A program made the position numbers and the translations under genes. 27,416 nt of DNA from CAZUDO01 sp964618895. GTDB lineage: Bacteria; Desulfobacterota; Binatia; DP-6. Below the pieces are notes generated by a model. That model did not search any database, had not been told where the DNA came from, and saw only the letters and a program-made list of their open reading frames with translations. The stretch spans positions 1 through 27,416 of the forward strand of contig CAZUDO010000074.1 of NCBI GenBank assembly GCA_964618895.1, in the 5' to 3' direction. Shown in pieces: positions 1 through 7,424 of this stretch. Every line of letters starts with the position of its first letter. Position 1 is the first letter of the stretch.

Positions 1-1886
1 AGGTTCGCCTTGCCGTTCACCGTTGTGTTGGCGGTGGACGGGATGCAGAAGATCGCTGCCAGGCGTCCGTTGTGTGCCGCCAAGTCGGTCAGGTTGCCCG
101 GGTTGACGCCGCTCTCCTCGATCCGCTTCGTCGTCGGCCGCCCGAACGCCCCCGCCGTCAACTGTCCCAGGCCGCCTACCGGCGGGTTCGGCGGACAGAA
201 GATGCCGGTCGACGATGTCGCCACCACCGTGGGCGTGGTCCGGAACGGATTGAGTGACACCGGCAACGCGCCGATGAACAGGTTCGGCGGCGGCGGACAG
301 TCGAGCGTCGTCTGCTGCGTGCCTACGGCCGTACAGCTGAGCGCTACCCGCGGCCCGGAGTCGCAGAGCCCACCGACGCACTTCGGGCAGTTCGAGGTCG
401 CGTTGTTGGTCAGGAACGTGCGCGCCTCGAGCTGCAGGTTGAGGGTGGTCGCCCCGGTCACCTTGTCGGTGGTGCCGGTCACGTCCTGGCTGATCACGTT
501 CAGCACGCACACCTCGGTGCCGAATACCGGAATCGGAATCGGGGCCCCGAAGTAACAGCGCTCGATGTTCACGCAGCCGCCGGAGTTGCTGCAGTCGGCG
601 TTGATGGTGCAGGGCGCGCCGTCGATCAGGCAGTGCTTGGTCACCAGGGTCCCCTGGGTGCAGGTGGCGGGGTTGTTGTCGGGCAACAGCGGATGGGCGG
701 TCAGGTTGAGGGTGTTGCCGACGCAGCTCGCCACGTCGAAGATGTTGAGACCGCCGTCGGGGGTCTTGCTGGGGGGGGTCTGCTGGTTGTTGCCGCCGCC
801 GATGTAGAGGCAGCTGGCGGCGAGGTCGTTGATCTTGGTGATGCCGGCGGTGTCGCTGAAGATCGCGCCGGAGAAGGGGGCGACCGGTAGCGGGCTGAAG
901 GGGGTGAAGATGCCGCCGCCGCACTGGGACGACCCGACGGCGCTCGTGAAGCGGAGTTGCGTGGCCCCGCAGCCACCGACCGTCGTGCTGGTCGTGCTGG
1001 TGGTGGTGCTGGTCGTCGTGGTGCTCGTGCTGGTGGTGCTCGTTGTGGAGGTCGTGGTCGTCACGGTGGTCGAGGTGGTGGTGACGGTCGTGGTCGTCGT
1101 GGTGGTGGTCGTGGTCACGGTGGTCGTGGTGGAGGTCGTGGAGGTCGTGGTCGTGGAGGTGGAGGTCGTGGAGGTCGATGTGGTCGTGGTCGACGTTGTC
1201 GTGGTGGTTGTGGTCGTCGGACCCGGGCAGCCGGCGGTCTCGGTGGTCGGCTCCAGAACCGTGCTCACGAGCTTGAAGGTCTTGTTCTGTGGGGTCGTGC
1301 TGGGCTGGTTGACGAGCTTGCCACCCAAGGTGCCGCCGAACGCCATGCAGTACCGATCGCCGGTCCCGAGCGTGAACACGACGGCCCCCGTGGTTCCCGG
1401 ATCGGGCGGCAGGAGCGTGATGTGGGGCTGCGCACCCGGCCCGTTGGCGCCGAGGACCACCACCTTCAGAATGAACGGCTTGCTGCCCCCCGGAGGGACC
1501 TTGATGAGTGCGGTCTTGACGGGCCCGAGGGCGCCGGGATTGGGATCGACGTACTTGTAGCCTACCAGCGGGTTGCTGACGTTGGCTGGAAGCCGGATCC
1601 ATCCGGCCGCCGGCATCGAGAAGACCTGGCTCCCTGGCGTGCCGCCGTCGGCGATGATCTCGACCGTGGCGCCGTCCACGGTGGGATCGCCGACGACCGT
1701 GTCGTCAGGCAACAGCTCTTTGCCCAAGACGACGATCTTCCGCTTGGTGGGATCGATCCCCGGCTGCGGGTCTTTGATGAGGAAGCTCTTGCCGAGGACG
1801 GTCTGGTCGGCCGCGTACACCAGCGTACCCACCAGCGCCACCAGCCCGACCACCACCGCCAGTCCCCTCGCGAGTCGCTTCGTCAT
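1..1886 (-). CDS. Exported protein with N-terminal beta domain, long Thr/Ser linker and Cys-rich C-terminal region (3' end outside window)
   Basis: The frame is open from the ATG at 1886 to the window edge, giving 628 residues without a stop, so the C-terminus is missing. AAGGAG lies 6 nt upstream of the ATG. Residues 1-25 are a signal peptide (basic start, hydrophobic Leu/Val stretch, likely cut near VYA|AD). Residues 26-215 look beta-rich. Residues 223 to about 303 are almost only Thr and Ser with a few Val. The rest is Cys-rich and contains one C-x6-C-x5-C-x5-C knuckle (573-632) like those in other exported genes here. It lies 144 bp downstream of the phosphatase gene on the same strand; that gap holds no gene I can see. 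I recognise no enzymatic domain. A surface or extracellular protein with a flexible spacer is inference from the architecture. Confidence 0.8.
   Translation of the reverse strand, partial: MTKRLARGLAVVVGLVALVGTLVYAADQTVLGKSFLIKDPQPGIDPTKRKIVVLGKELLPDDTVVGDPTVDGATVEIIADGGTPGSQVFSMPAAGWIRLPANVSNPLVGYKYVDPNPGALGPVKTALIKVPPGGSKPFILKVVVLGANGPGAQPHITLLPPDPGTTGAVVFTLGTGDRYCMAFGGTLGGKLVNQPSTTPQNKTFKLVSTVLEPTTETAGCPGPTTTTTTTTSTTTTSTSTTSTSTTTTSTTSTTTTVTTTTTTTTTTVTTTSTTVTTTTSTTSTTSTSTTTTSTTTSTTSTTVGGCGATQLRFTSAVGSSQCGGGIFTPFSPLPVAPFSGAIFSDTAGITKINDLAASCLYIGGGNNQQTPPSKTPDGGLNIFDVASCVGNTLNLTAHPLLPDNNPATCTQGTLVTKHCLIDGAPCTINADCSNSGGCVNIERCYFGAPIPIPVFGTEVCVLNVISQDVTGTTDKVTGATTLNLQLEARTFLTNNATSNCPKCVGGLCDSGPRVALSCTAVGTQQTTLDCPPPPNLFIGALPVSLNPFRTTPTVVATSSTGIFCPPNPPVGGLGQLTAGAFGRPTTKRIEESGVNPGNLTDLAAHNGRLAAIFCIPSTANTTVNGKAN
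976..1220 (-). repeat. Low-complexity tract encoding the Thr/Ser linker
   Basis: About 245 bp are built almost wholly from ACC/ACG/ACA and TCG/TCC codons when read on the minus strand, giving roughly 80 residues of Thr and Ser with occasional Val. The same DNA read on plus gives long Val runs (GTG/GTC/GTT), an artefact of the composition. The period is irregular trinucleotide rather than one fixed tandem unit. Such tracts are expected to be length-variable through slippage and are easily mis-assembled from short reads. Confidence 0.85.
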
Positions 1887-2030
1887 GGCCGTCTCCTTGC
1901 CGCCGATGCGGGAGCCGTACTTGTTGGCCTGGCGGCGGGTGCTCCTCGCACGACCCTAGGCCTACGCAAGCGCGGTCGTATGCCCTCAGGTGCTGTGCTG
2001 TCAAGGAGATACTTGCGAAACGCGGTGATG

Positions 2031-4547
2031 CTAGGGAGCAACCTCCAGGATGACTTGGGGACGACGCTCGCTGCCCTCGCGCGAGTTGTAGGCGACACCG
2101 TCCGCCGACAGGCTGTCGAGCGCGAAGCAGTACGTCCCGTCGCCCGTCACGACGGAGCTCAGGTCGAACTCTGCGAGGTCGCCGGGATTCAGGGCCGCGA
2201 CGCTCGCCAGAACGGCACTCGGGATCGGTGGTCGGGTGCTCCAAGTCAATCCTGACTCCGTCCAGTCGCATCCAGGCAAGGCGTGAATCCGACCGCCGGA
2301 GTTGCTACCGGACCCGGCTGCCGCGCCGACCTGCAGGCGCAGGCGTGCCGACGCGACGGTCCTCGGCGCGACGCCACTCACGGCGATGCGCAGGAAGGTG
2401 TTCTTGCGCTTGCCGTCGCGGCCGTCCACTTCGAGGATCGGGCCGGCGCCCAAACTGCCATTCCCCTTCTCGCGCACCGTCACGTCGGCTACCACGACGC
2501 CGGTTGGGCCGGGGCGCGTGGTCGTCGTGGTGGACGTGGTCGTCGTCCGCGTCGTGCTGGTGGTGGTCGTTGGTGGGCGTGTGGTGGTGGTGGTCGTCGA
2601 CGTCGGAGGCCGCGTGGTGCTGCTCGTACTGGTGCTCGTGGTCGTCGGGAGCGGGGCGCCCAGCTCGAGACGGAGGCGTGGCCGCTGACTCGCGGTCGAG
2701 GCCTCCCGCGAGGCATAGACGGCGCCGTCGGACGTGTGGTTGCGGAGCGCGAGGCTGTAGAGCCCGGGCCCACCCTGGAACGCGCGCGTCACGTCGCGGG
2801 TCACGTCCTGGCCGACGGTCACGGGGCCCAGGACGCGGATCCAGTCGCTCGGGTCGAATGCGTACGGCGAGCTGTCCCCCAGATCGATCGTGCCGTCGCC
2901 GTTGGTGTCCACCTCGCTCCACGTGAGGCCCGGGCCCCCCGCGCTCGTGCTATCGGCGCCGGTGCGTGTGCCCTCGACCCAGCTCGACGCGCGCACCGGA
3001 TAGATCGTGCCGCCATCGGTGGACGCGTTGGAGCAGCGGAGCGTGAGCTGGGCGGCGACGATCGGCACCGGGACGCCGGTGAGATCGAATCTGAGGTACG
3101 CGAAGTCGGTCGGGCGCTGATCGACGTCGAGGTGCGTGGCCGCCCCGTGATCCCAGGTGGCTTCGGTGCCCTCCTCGAGGTACGTGTCGGCGCTCGGGGG
3201 CAGGGTGAGAAAATCCGCCGGGCCGCCGCAGCGGCAGGTGCTCCGGCACAACCCCGGACACGCCGCGTCGCTGCGGCCGTCGCAGTCCTCGTTCGACGGG
3301 TCGAGCAGGCCGTCGCCGCACACGGGCGTACAGGTGCAGTCCGCCGCGCACCCGCCGGTGCAGGCGAACCGATCGTCGCCGTCGCACTGTTCACCGGTCT
3401 GGTTCATGACGTTGTCTCCGCATCGGGGCGCGGTGACAGAACCCTTTTCGAGGACCAGCGTGTCCCGCACCAGTCCGTCCTCGCGGATCATCTGGAGCAG
3501 CAGGCGCCCGCCGTCGACCGCGACGCGCACGAAGTGGAACGCGGACTCGCCGTAGGCGGTGAACGCATTGACGCCGAGCGTCCGGATCTCCTTGCCGCCG
3601 CCGCCCGTGACCACGTAGACCGTTCCCTGTCCCGGGGCGACGGTCTGTCCGCCGCGCAACGGGACCGTGCGCTCGTAGTGGTGGTCGTGTCCGGAGAACA
3701 CCACATCCACCGCGTGGCGGTCGAAGAGCGGCCCGAGGTTCGCCTGCAGCACCGGATCCGAGCCGTGGTTGCCGCTGGAGTAGGGTGGGTGGTGGAAGGC
3801 GACGAACTTCCACGTGGCCGAGCTGGCGGCGAGGTCCGCGTCCAGGAAGGTGTACTGCGGACTCCCCGGGGCCAGGTCGGCGTTGCTGTCGAGCACGGCG
3901 ATATGGGCGTTCCCGAAGTCGAACGAGTAGTAGTGCTCGTTGCCGGCCGGGTTGTTGGCCGGCGTGTAGAAGGCGTCGCGCCAGGGGACGCCGCCGGCGG
4001 TCGCGATGTCGTGGTTGCCGACGCAGGGCCAGAAAACCACGTTCCGGATGAGATCGCGGTACGGACGGAAGAACTTGGGGTCGAAGTCGATGGCGGCGCC
4101 GTCCTCGTAGATCATGTCGCCGGTGTGGAGGAGGAAGTCCGCACGCGTGGTGCGCAGGCGCTCCGCCACGCCGTACTGATGCGGCCCGCCGCTGCCCGAG
4201 TCCCCGAGCACGGCGAAGGTGAACGGCAGGGTGGGCTCGTCGGTGAAGAACACCGCTTCGGGGGCGAGCGCGGTCCCATCGGCCAACGGGGTGTAGCCGT
4301 ACTGTGTGCCCGGTGTGAGCCCGTCGAGCGCGATCGCGCACGTTGTTCCCGTCGGGCCGGGGATGGTGGTGAGGGGTGTCCCGAGCGGATGCACCGCCAG
4401 CGCGCAGGCGGCCGGTGTGGCCGTGCGCCATACCACGGTGACGGACTGCGGAGTGGCGAGCTGCAGGTACGGCCCGCGCGCGAGCGTGGCCGCTCCTGCG
4501 GGCAGGGCGGCGAGCGCACCGATGGCGAGGAGGACGATAGAGCGCAT
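2031..4547 (-). CDS. Exported purple acid phosphatase-like metallophosphoesterase with Cys repeats and two DNRLRE-type domains
   Basis: 838 residues from the ATG at 4547 (GAGG 11 nt upstream; a GTG directly before it is possible). Order: signal peptide 1-20; fibronectin-like N-terminal domain about 22-105; catalytic domain about 110-365; two CGDG...CDG-type repeats (376-390, 410-424); DNRLRE-like domain about 448-630; Thr-rich linker 635-679; second DNRLRE-like domain about 684-838. The metal motifs are complete: GDSG (115-118), GDMIY (143-147), GNHD (177-180), FHHPPY (251-256) and GHDHHYER (286-293). The Tyr of GDxxY is the ligand that gives purple acid phosphatases their Fe(III) charge-transfer colour. 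Predicted role: hydrolysis of phosphate esters outside the cytoplasm, with the C-terminal beta domains serving adhesion or scaffolding (inference). It is much longer than typical family members of about 400-550 residues because of the added tail. Confidence 0.9.
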   Translation of the reverse strand: MRSIVLLAIGALAALPAGAATLARGPYLQLATPQSVTVVWRTATPAACALAVHPLGTPLTTIPGPTGTTCAIALDGLTPGTQYGYTPLADGTALAPEAVFFTDEPTLPFTFAVLGDSGSGGPHQYGVAERLRTTRADFLLHTGDMIYEDGAAIDFDPKFFRPYRDLIRNVVFWPCVGNHDIATAGGVPWRDAFYTPANNPAGNEHYYSFDFGNAHIAVLDSNADLAPGSPQYTFLDADLAASSATWKFVAFHHPPYSSGNHGSDPVLQANLGPLFDRHAVDVVFSGHDHHYERTVPLRGGQTVAPGQGTVYVVTGGGGKEIRTLGVNAFTAYGESAFHFVRVAVDGGRLLLQMIREDGLVRDTLVLEKGSVTAPRCGDNVMNQTGEQCDGDDRFACTGGCAADCTCTPVCGDGLLDPSNEDCDGRSDAACPGLCRSTCRCGGPADFLTLPPSADTYLEEGTEATWDHGAATHLDVDQRPTDFAYLRFDLTGVPVPIVAAQLTLRCSNASTDGGTIYPVRASSWVEGTRTGADSTSAGGPGLTWSEVDTNGDGTIDLGDSSPYAFDPSDWIRVLGPVTVGQDVTRDVTRAFQGGPGLYSLALRNHTSDGAVYASREASTASQRPRLRLELGAPLPTTTSTSTSSTTRPPTSTTTTTTRPPTTTTSTTRTTTTSTTTTTRPGPTGVVVADVTVREKGNGSLGAGPILEVDGRDGKRKNTFLRIAVSGVAPRTVASARLRLQVGAAAGSGSNSGGRIHALPGCDWTESGLTWSTRPPIPSAVLASVAALNPGDLAEFDLSSVVTGDGTYCFALDSLSADGVAYNSREGSERRPQVILEVAP

Positions 4548-4804
4548 CACAAAGAGGACCTCATGGGGGGTGCGGCGCGAGCGGCCCGCACGCCGCGCGG
4601 TGCGAGCGCAAGACACGTGCCACGTGCCGACGGGAAAAGCGCAGCGCCGGTCAGGTGTGCCACGGACGCCACGGTCGTTCAGATGTGCGCGCTTTGGTGT
4701 GCGGGACGCAGGAGCGCAACGAGTTCGCGCGTGCGCCGGCCGATGCATGTGTGGACACACCAGGATTTGTGACTGCGCCTGCGTTGGAGTAGCGTGCAGC
4801 GTAG
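4548..4804. other. Divergent intergenic region between phosphatase and zinc-ribbon gene
   Basis: 257 bp separate the start codons of two divergent genes, so both promoters should lie here. I find no convincing -35/-10 pair. One visible feature is a tandem CACGTGC-CACGTGC (4614-4627), each copy containing the palindrome CACGTG, which could be an operator but may be chance in GC-rich DNA. No coding potential was seen. Confidence 0.4.
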
Positions 4805-5008
4805 ATGATCAAACCGTTCCGGCAGCCCAATCCGTGCGAGAACATGAACCACCGGCGGCCGAACGCACCGGTGCCCTTCTGCCCGCAGTGTGGAGGCGTC
4901 GTGAACGCGCGACTGTCTCCGCAGGACTGTAGCGAGGCGAAGCATGCCGCGTCCCGGCGGCAGCAGACCATCTACTGCGTCGACTGCGGCACGAAGATCA
5001 TCAAGTAG
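4805..5008 (+). CDS. Small zinc-ribbon protein
   Basis: A 67-residue ORF with two CxxC pairs: CPQC near residues 26-29 and CVDC near 58-61, spaced as in a single zinc-ribbon knuckle. The first 13 codons have mostly G or C at the third position, which supports the ATG at 4805. The internal ATG at 4844 (start MNHRR) is a reasonable alternative and lacks a clear ribosome site, as does 4805. The protein is soluble and basic, with no signal peptide. It probably binds one zinc ion; nucleic-acid or protein binding is only a guess. It is convergent with the SDR gene, 23 bp between stops. I recall short proteins with this start and CxxC pattern in deltaproteobacteria, but cannot check that here. Confidence 0.7.
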   Translation: MIKPFRQPNPCENMNHRRPNAPVPFCPQCGGVVNARLSPQDCSEAKHAASRRQQTIYCVDCGTKIIK

Positions 5009-5031
5009 ACGGCGTCGGTAGTTACACGGCG

Positions 5032-5793
5032 TCAGTAGTCGTCGGGCCGCAGCAGCGCGTCGCTGCCGCCGTCGACGAACAGCACGCTCCCGTAACAGAA
5101 GCGCGCGTCCGGTCCGAGGAGGAATGCGACCGCGGTCGCGACCTGCGCGGGGGTGCCGAAGCCGCCGGCGGGAATCGGAAAGGCGCGGATGGCGGGGCCG
5201 TACGCGGGGTGATCGAGGCCCCGCTGGAGCAGCGGCGTGAGCACGGCGCCGGGTGCCACGGCGTTCAGGCGCACCCCGATCGCGGCCCAGGCGGGCATCG
5301 CACGGCGCATCCAGCGTGTCAGGGCACGCTTCGCGCCGGCGTACACCTGTTGCCCCGCCAGCTCCTCCGCCAGCCGATGGGCCCCCGCTTCGTCGTTCGC
5401 CAGGCACGCGTCCACCAGCGGCCCGTCCACGCCCGGCAGGGTGGAGGAGTTCGACGAGATGACGACTGCCGCCGGCGTGTCGCCGGCGGCCAGCACGTCG
5501 CGCAGCCCGTCCAGCACGACCTGGGCGCCGAAGTAGTTGAGCGAGGCGATGGTGGCGCGGGGCTCGAAGTCCGGTCCCACGCCGGCGCAGGCGACGAGCC
5601 CGTCCAGGCGACCGTCGGCTGCCCGGGCGATGGCGATCAGGGCAGCCTGCCGCCCGGCGGGGGCGGCGAGGTCGGCGATCACCTCGGCATCGTGGAGGTC
5701 GACGCCGACGACGCGGGCGCCGTCGGCGACCAGCCGCTGGCGGATGGCGGCCCCGATGCCGGAGGCCGAGCCGGTGACGGCGATGGTCTGCAC
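5032..5793 (-). CDS. Short-chain dehydrogenase/reductase, 3-alpha-hydroxysteroid dehydrogenase/carbonyl reductase-like
   Basis: 253 residues, the usual classical SDR length. The Rossmann nucleotide site is TGSASGIG (7-14), followed by an acidic residue after beta-2 (VDLHDAEVIADL, 31-42), which favours NAD(H). The catalytic residues are Ser113/114, Tyr151 and Lys155 (YAGAK). DAEVIADL, the DGLV-CAG stretch, PAAVVISS and the C-terminal DGG...RP closely follow the pattern I know from Comamonas 3-alpha-HSD/carbonyl reductase (HsdA). The expected reaction is NAD-dependent interconversion of a secondary alcohol and a ketone on a steroid-like or other carbonyl substrate. It is the last gene of a minus-strand operon, starting 12 bp after the Cys-rich gene. 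The substrate cannot be fixed from sequence. Confidence 0.88.
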   Translation of the reverse strand: MQTIAVTGSASGIGAAIRQRLVADGARVVGVDLHDAEVIADLAAPAGRQAALIAIARAADGRLDGLVACAGVGPDFEPRATIASLNYFGAQVVLDGLRDVLAAGDTPAAVVISSNSSTLPGVDGPLVDACLANDEAGAHRLAEELAGQQVYAGAKRALTRWMRRAMPAWAAIGVRLNAVAPGAVLTPLLQRGLDHPAYGPAIRAFPIPAGGFGTPAQVATAVAFLLGPDARFCYGSVLFVDGGSDALLRPDDY

Positions 5794-5805
5794 GCGGGAT
5801 GCCCG

Positions 5806-6369
5806 TCAGTCGATGCAGAGGGCGCGCGGTGTCCCCTCGCCGTCCATGACCAGGAAGCAGCCGAACTCGACCACGTGGGCGCTGCAGGCGAAGTGCTCGT
5901 TGCCGATCGCCGACAGACACTGGCCCTCGCAGTCCTGGTCGCGACGGCACGGCGTGCCACCGTCGCGGGTGCGGCAGTGGCAGGCGGGGAGGGGATTCAA
6001 CCCGCGGCGAGCGTAGTCGCCGCCTGCCGCGGTGCAGGCGGCGGCGTCGAGATCGGTCCGGCAGGTGGTGGCGAGCGGCGGCTTGCAGGGCGTGCGCGGC
6101 GGCAGACAGCCGACGACGAAGTGGGTCCGGCCGACGCGGCGCACCCGCCGGCCGGGACCCCCGTCGCGCTTGCGCAGCGGCACCGCGACCGGAATGACCC
6201 GCCGCGTGCCGACCAGCAGGCGGCACACGCCGTCGCACGTCCGATCGAGGTCGCACGCCGGATCCCCGTCCGTGCACACGACCCGCACACGGCGCGCGTG
6301 CGTGTCCGGGGCGAGCATCCCGAGCAGGACGACGGCGAGCACGGGCGCGAGCCGGCGGGAGAGCGCCAT
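5806..6369 (-). CDS. Exported Cys-rich protein of unknown function
   Basis: 187 residues from the ATG at 6369, which shares one base with the upstream gene's stop in TGATG, implying translational coupling; a GTG at 6372 is an alternative start. Residues 1-25 are a signal peptide (hydrophobic core, likely cut after THA). The mature protein has more than a dozen Cys and contains two copies of the knuckle C-x6-8-C-x2-D-x2-C-x3-C: residues 32-49 (6223-6276) and 132-151 (5917-5976). The region between them is basic. I recognise no named domain. High Cys content with a signal peptide implies a disulfide-stabilised exported protein. It sits between a heme/quinone-type ABM protein and an SDR, yet nothing ties it to their chemistry. 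Confidence 0.75.
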   Translation of the reverse strand: MALSRRLAPVLAVVLLGMLAPDTHARRVRVVCTDGDPACDLDRTCDGVCRLLVGTRRVIPVAVPLRKRDGGPGRRVRRVGRTHFVVGCLPPRTPCKPPLATTCRTDLDAAACTAAGGDYARRGLNPLPACHCRTRDGGTPCRRDQDCEGQCLSAIGNEHFACSAHVVEFGCFLVMDGEGTPRALCID

Positions 6370-6668
6370 CACATCGCCGCCTTATCAGCGGCGGCGTAGC
6401 GATGAAGACACGCGGGGCCGGCGACCAACCCCGGAATCTGCTCGCGGAAGACGCGCATGTGCGGGCTCGTGAAGTGGCGGCCGAGCGCCTCCTCCGATGC
6501 CCACTCCTCGAAGATCAGGAAGGTATTCGGATCGGCGAGGTCGGCGGCGAAGCGGTAGGCGATGCACCCGGGCTCGGCCCGGGTGGCTTCCGCCATGGCA
6601 CACGCTGCGCGCACTGCTTCCTCGCGCCGGTCCGGACGGATGGGAACGCTACCCGCGATGAGAATCAT
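6369..6668 (-). CDS. Antibiotic biosynthesis monooxygenase (ABM) domain protein
   Basis: 99 residues, a single-domain ABM/YgiN-type ferredoxin-like fold. Visible features are the N-terminal beta strand MILIAGSV, an Arg/Glu-rich helix, the EPGCIAYRF strand (near 32-40), FLIFEEWASEEALGRHF (near 50-66) and the HMRVF helix, all characteristic of the family. Members are small cytoplasmic dimers acting on quinones, polyketide-like rings or heme; the substrate here is unknown. There is no clear ribosome site before the ATG. It is the first gene of the operon ABM, Cys-rich protein, SDR, and its TGA overlaps the next ATG by one base. Confidence 0.85.
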   Translation of the reverse strand: MILIAGSVPIRPDRREEAVRAACAMAEATRAEPGCIAYRFAADLADPNTFLIFEEWASEEALGRHFTSPHMRVFREQIPGLVAGPACLHRYAAADKAAM

Positions 6669-6736
6669 CGCCGGGCGTGTAGCACGATTGCCCGCCGGCC
6701 CGCATCCCCGGCGCGCACATGCCGTGCGTGATGACG

Positions 6737-6766
6737 TTGACGCCGGAACGCGCAGCCTCGTACCTT
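6737..6766 (+). promoter_or_regulatory. Possible sigma70-type promoter, near-leaderless
   Basis: TTGACG (6737-6742), 18 bp, then TACCTT (6761-6766). A start about 7 bp further on would fall near 6773, only about 4 nt before the ATG at 6777. That agrees with the absence of a Shine-Dalgarno sequence before that gene. The -10 matches TATAAT at only three positions, so this is tentative. Confidence 0.3.
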
Positions 6767-6776
6767 CCCGCCCCTC

Positions 6777-7349
6777 ATGAGCCGATCTCTCTCCCTCCGC
6801 CTCGCCGCTGCCGTTGCCGGCGCCCTGCTGCTCGTTGGGATCGCCGATGCGCGGCCGGTCACGTTCTTCTTCGGTGGCACCTTCACCTCCGTCGACGGCG
6901 GTCTCGCCGGTCGCTTCGCGGTCGGGCAGCGCTTCGTCGGCTACTACACCGTCGAGTCCAGCACGCCCGACCAGAGTGCGCTCGAAACGCTCGGCCGCTA
7001 CCCGGCAGTCACGGCAGCCGGCGTCCTCGTCCTGGCCGACGATCCGCGGGCGCGCTACGTCGCGCATGCCACCGGCGGGCAGATCGACGTGTTCAATCAG
7101 CCCACCTTGGACGCCTACGCCATGTATGCCCTCGCCGGCGTCGAGGGGCGTCCGGTCGGCGATGCGGCGCTCGAGCGCTTCCAGTTCCAGCTGAACGACC
7201 CGACGGCGCAGGGGTTTACCAGTGATGCCCTGCCGCTGCGCCTGCGGCTGCGCCGGTTCGAGAGCCGCACGTTCGTGATGGAGTTCGCGGGCGAGCAGCT
7301 CGTCCTGGGCGAGCTCACCTCCCTGGTGCGTGGCCTCCCGCCGGTCTGA
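6777..7349 (+). CDS. Exported protein of unknown function
   Basis: 190 residues starting at the ATG at 6777. Residues 1-26 form a signal peptide (SRSLSLRL, Ala/Leu core, cleavage near ADA). The mature part begins with a beta-like segment FFFGGTFTSVDGGLAGRFAVGQ and YYTVES, which resembles the opening of many PEP-CTERM exported proteins, but no PEP-CTERM sorting tail is present. There are no Cys repeats or catalytic motifs. It is divergent from the ABM operon (108 bp between starts) and heads a rightward run of genes. Function unknown; periplasmic or secreted by inference. Confidence 0.75.
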   Translation: MSRSLSLRLAAAVAGALLLVGIADARPVTFFFGGTFTSVDGGLAGRFAVGQRFVGYYTVESSTPDQSALETLGRYPAVTAAGVLVLADDPRARYVAHATGGQIDVFNQPTLDAYAMYALAGVEGRPVGDAALERFQFQLNDPTAQGFTSDALPLRLRLRRFESRTFVMEFAGEQLVLGELTSLVRGLPPV

Positions 7350-7363
7350 GCCGTACCCCCCTA

Positions 7364-7393
7364 TTGACCCGCACGCAGCACTTCGACCAGTAT
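7364..7393 (+). promoter_or_regulatory. Possible promoter before SnoaL-like gene
   Basis: TTGACC (7364-7369), 18 bp, CAGTAT (7388-7393). The -35 is good and the -10 weak (three of six). It lies about 30 bp before the start codon at 7425, leaving room for a leader that includes the GGGAGG ribosome site. Tentative. Confidence 0.3.
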
Positions 7394-7424
7394 CCCGCCT
7401 GATCACCCGACGGGAGGGACGTGC

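Noticed and set aside
976..1220. CRISPR-like or VNTR array
   Set aside because: Repetition is at trinucleotide level with no constant repeat/spacer structure; it encodes a Thr/Ser linker in a continuous frame.
829..1560. Plus-strand frame with a very long poly-Val stretch
   Set aside because: It is the complement of the Thr/Ser linker and adjoining domains of the minus-strand exported protein, which has a signal peptide and ribosome site. Poly-Val of this length is not a plausible protein.
4614..4627. Tandem CACGTGC as a regulator site
   Set aside because: Only two copies of a short GC-rich word; no matching site elsewhere in the window.
2283..4772. Long plus-strand open frame opposite the phosphatase
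   Set aside because: Arg/Gly/Ala-rich without recognisable motifs; a GC-rich shadow of a gene with complete catalytic motifs on minus.
5009..5039. 14-bp direct repeat (5009-5022 and 5026-5039, 13 of 14 identical)
   Set aside because: Real but short, partly inside the SDR stop region; no sign of an attachment site or mobile element nearby.
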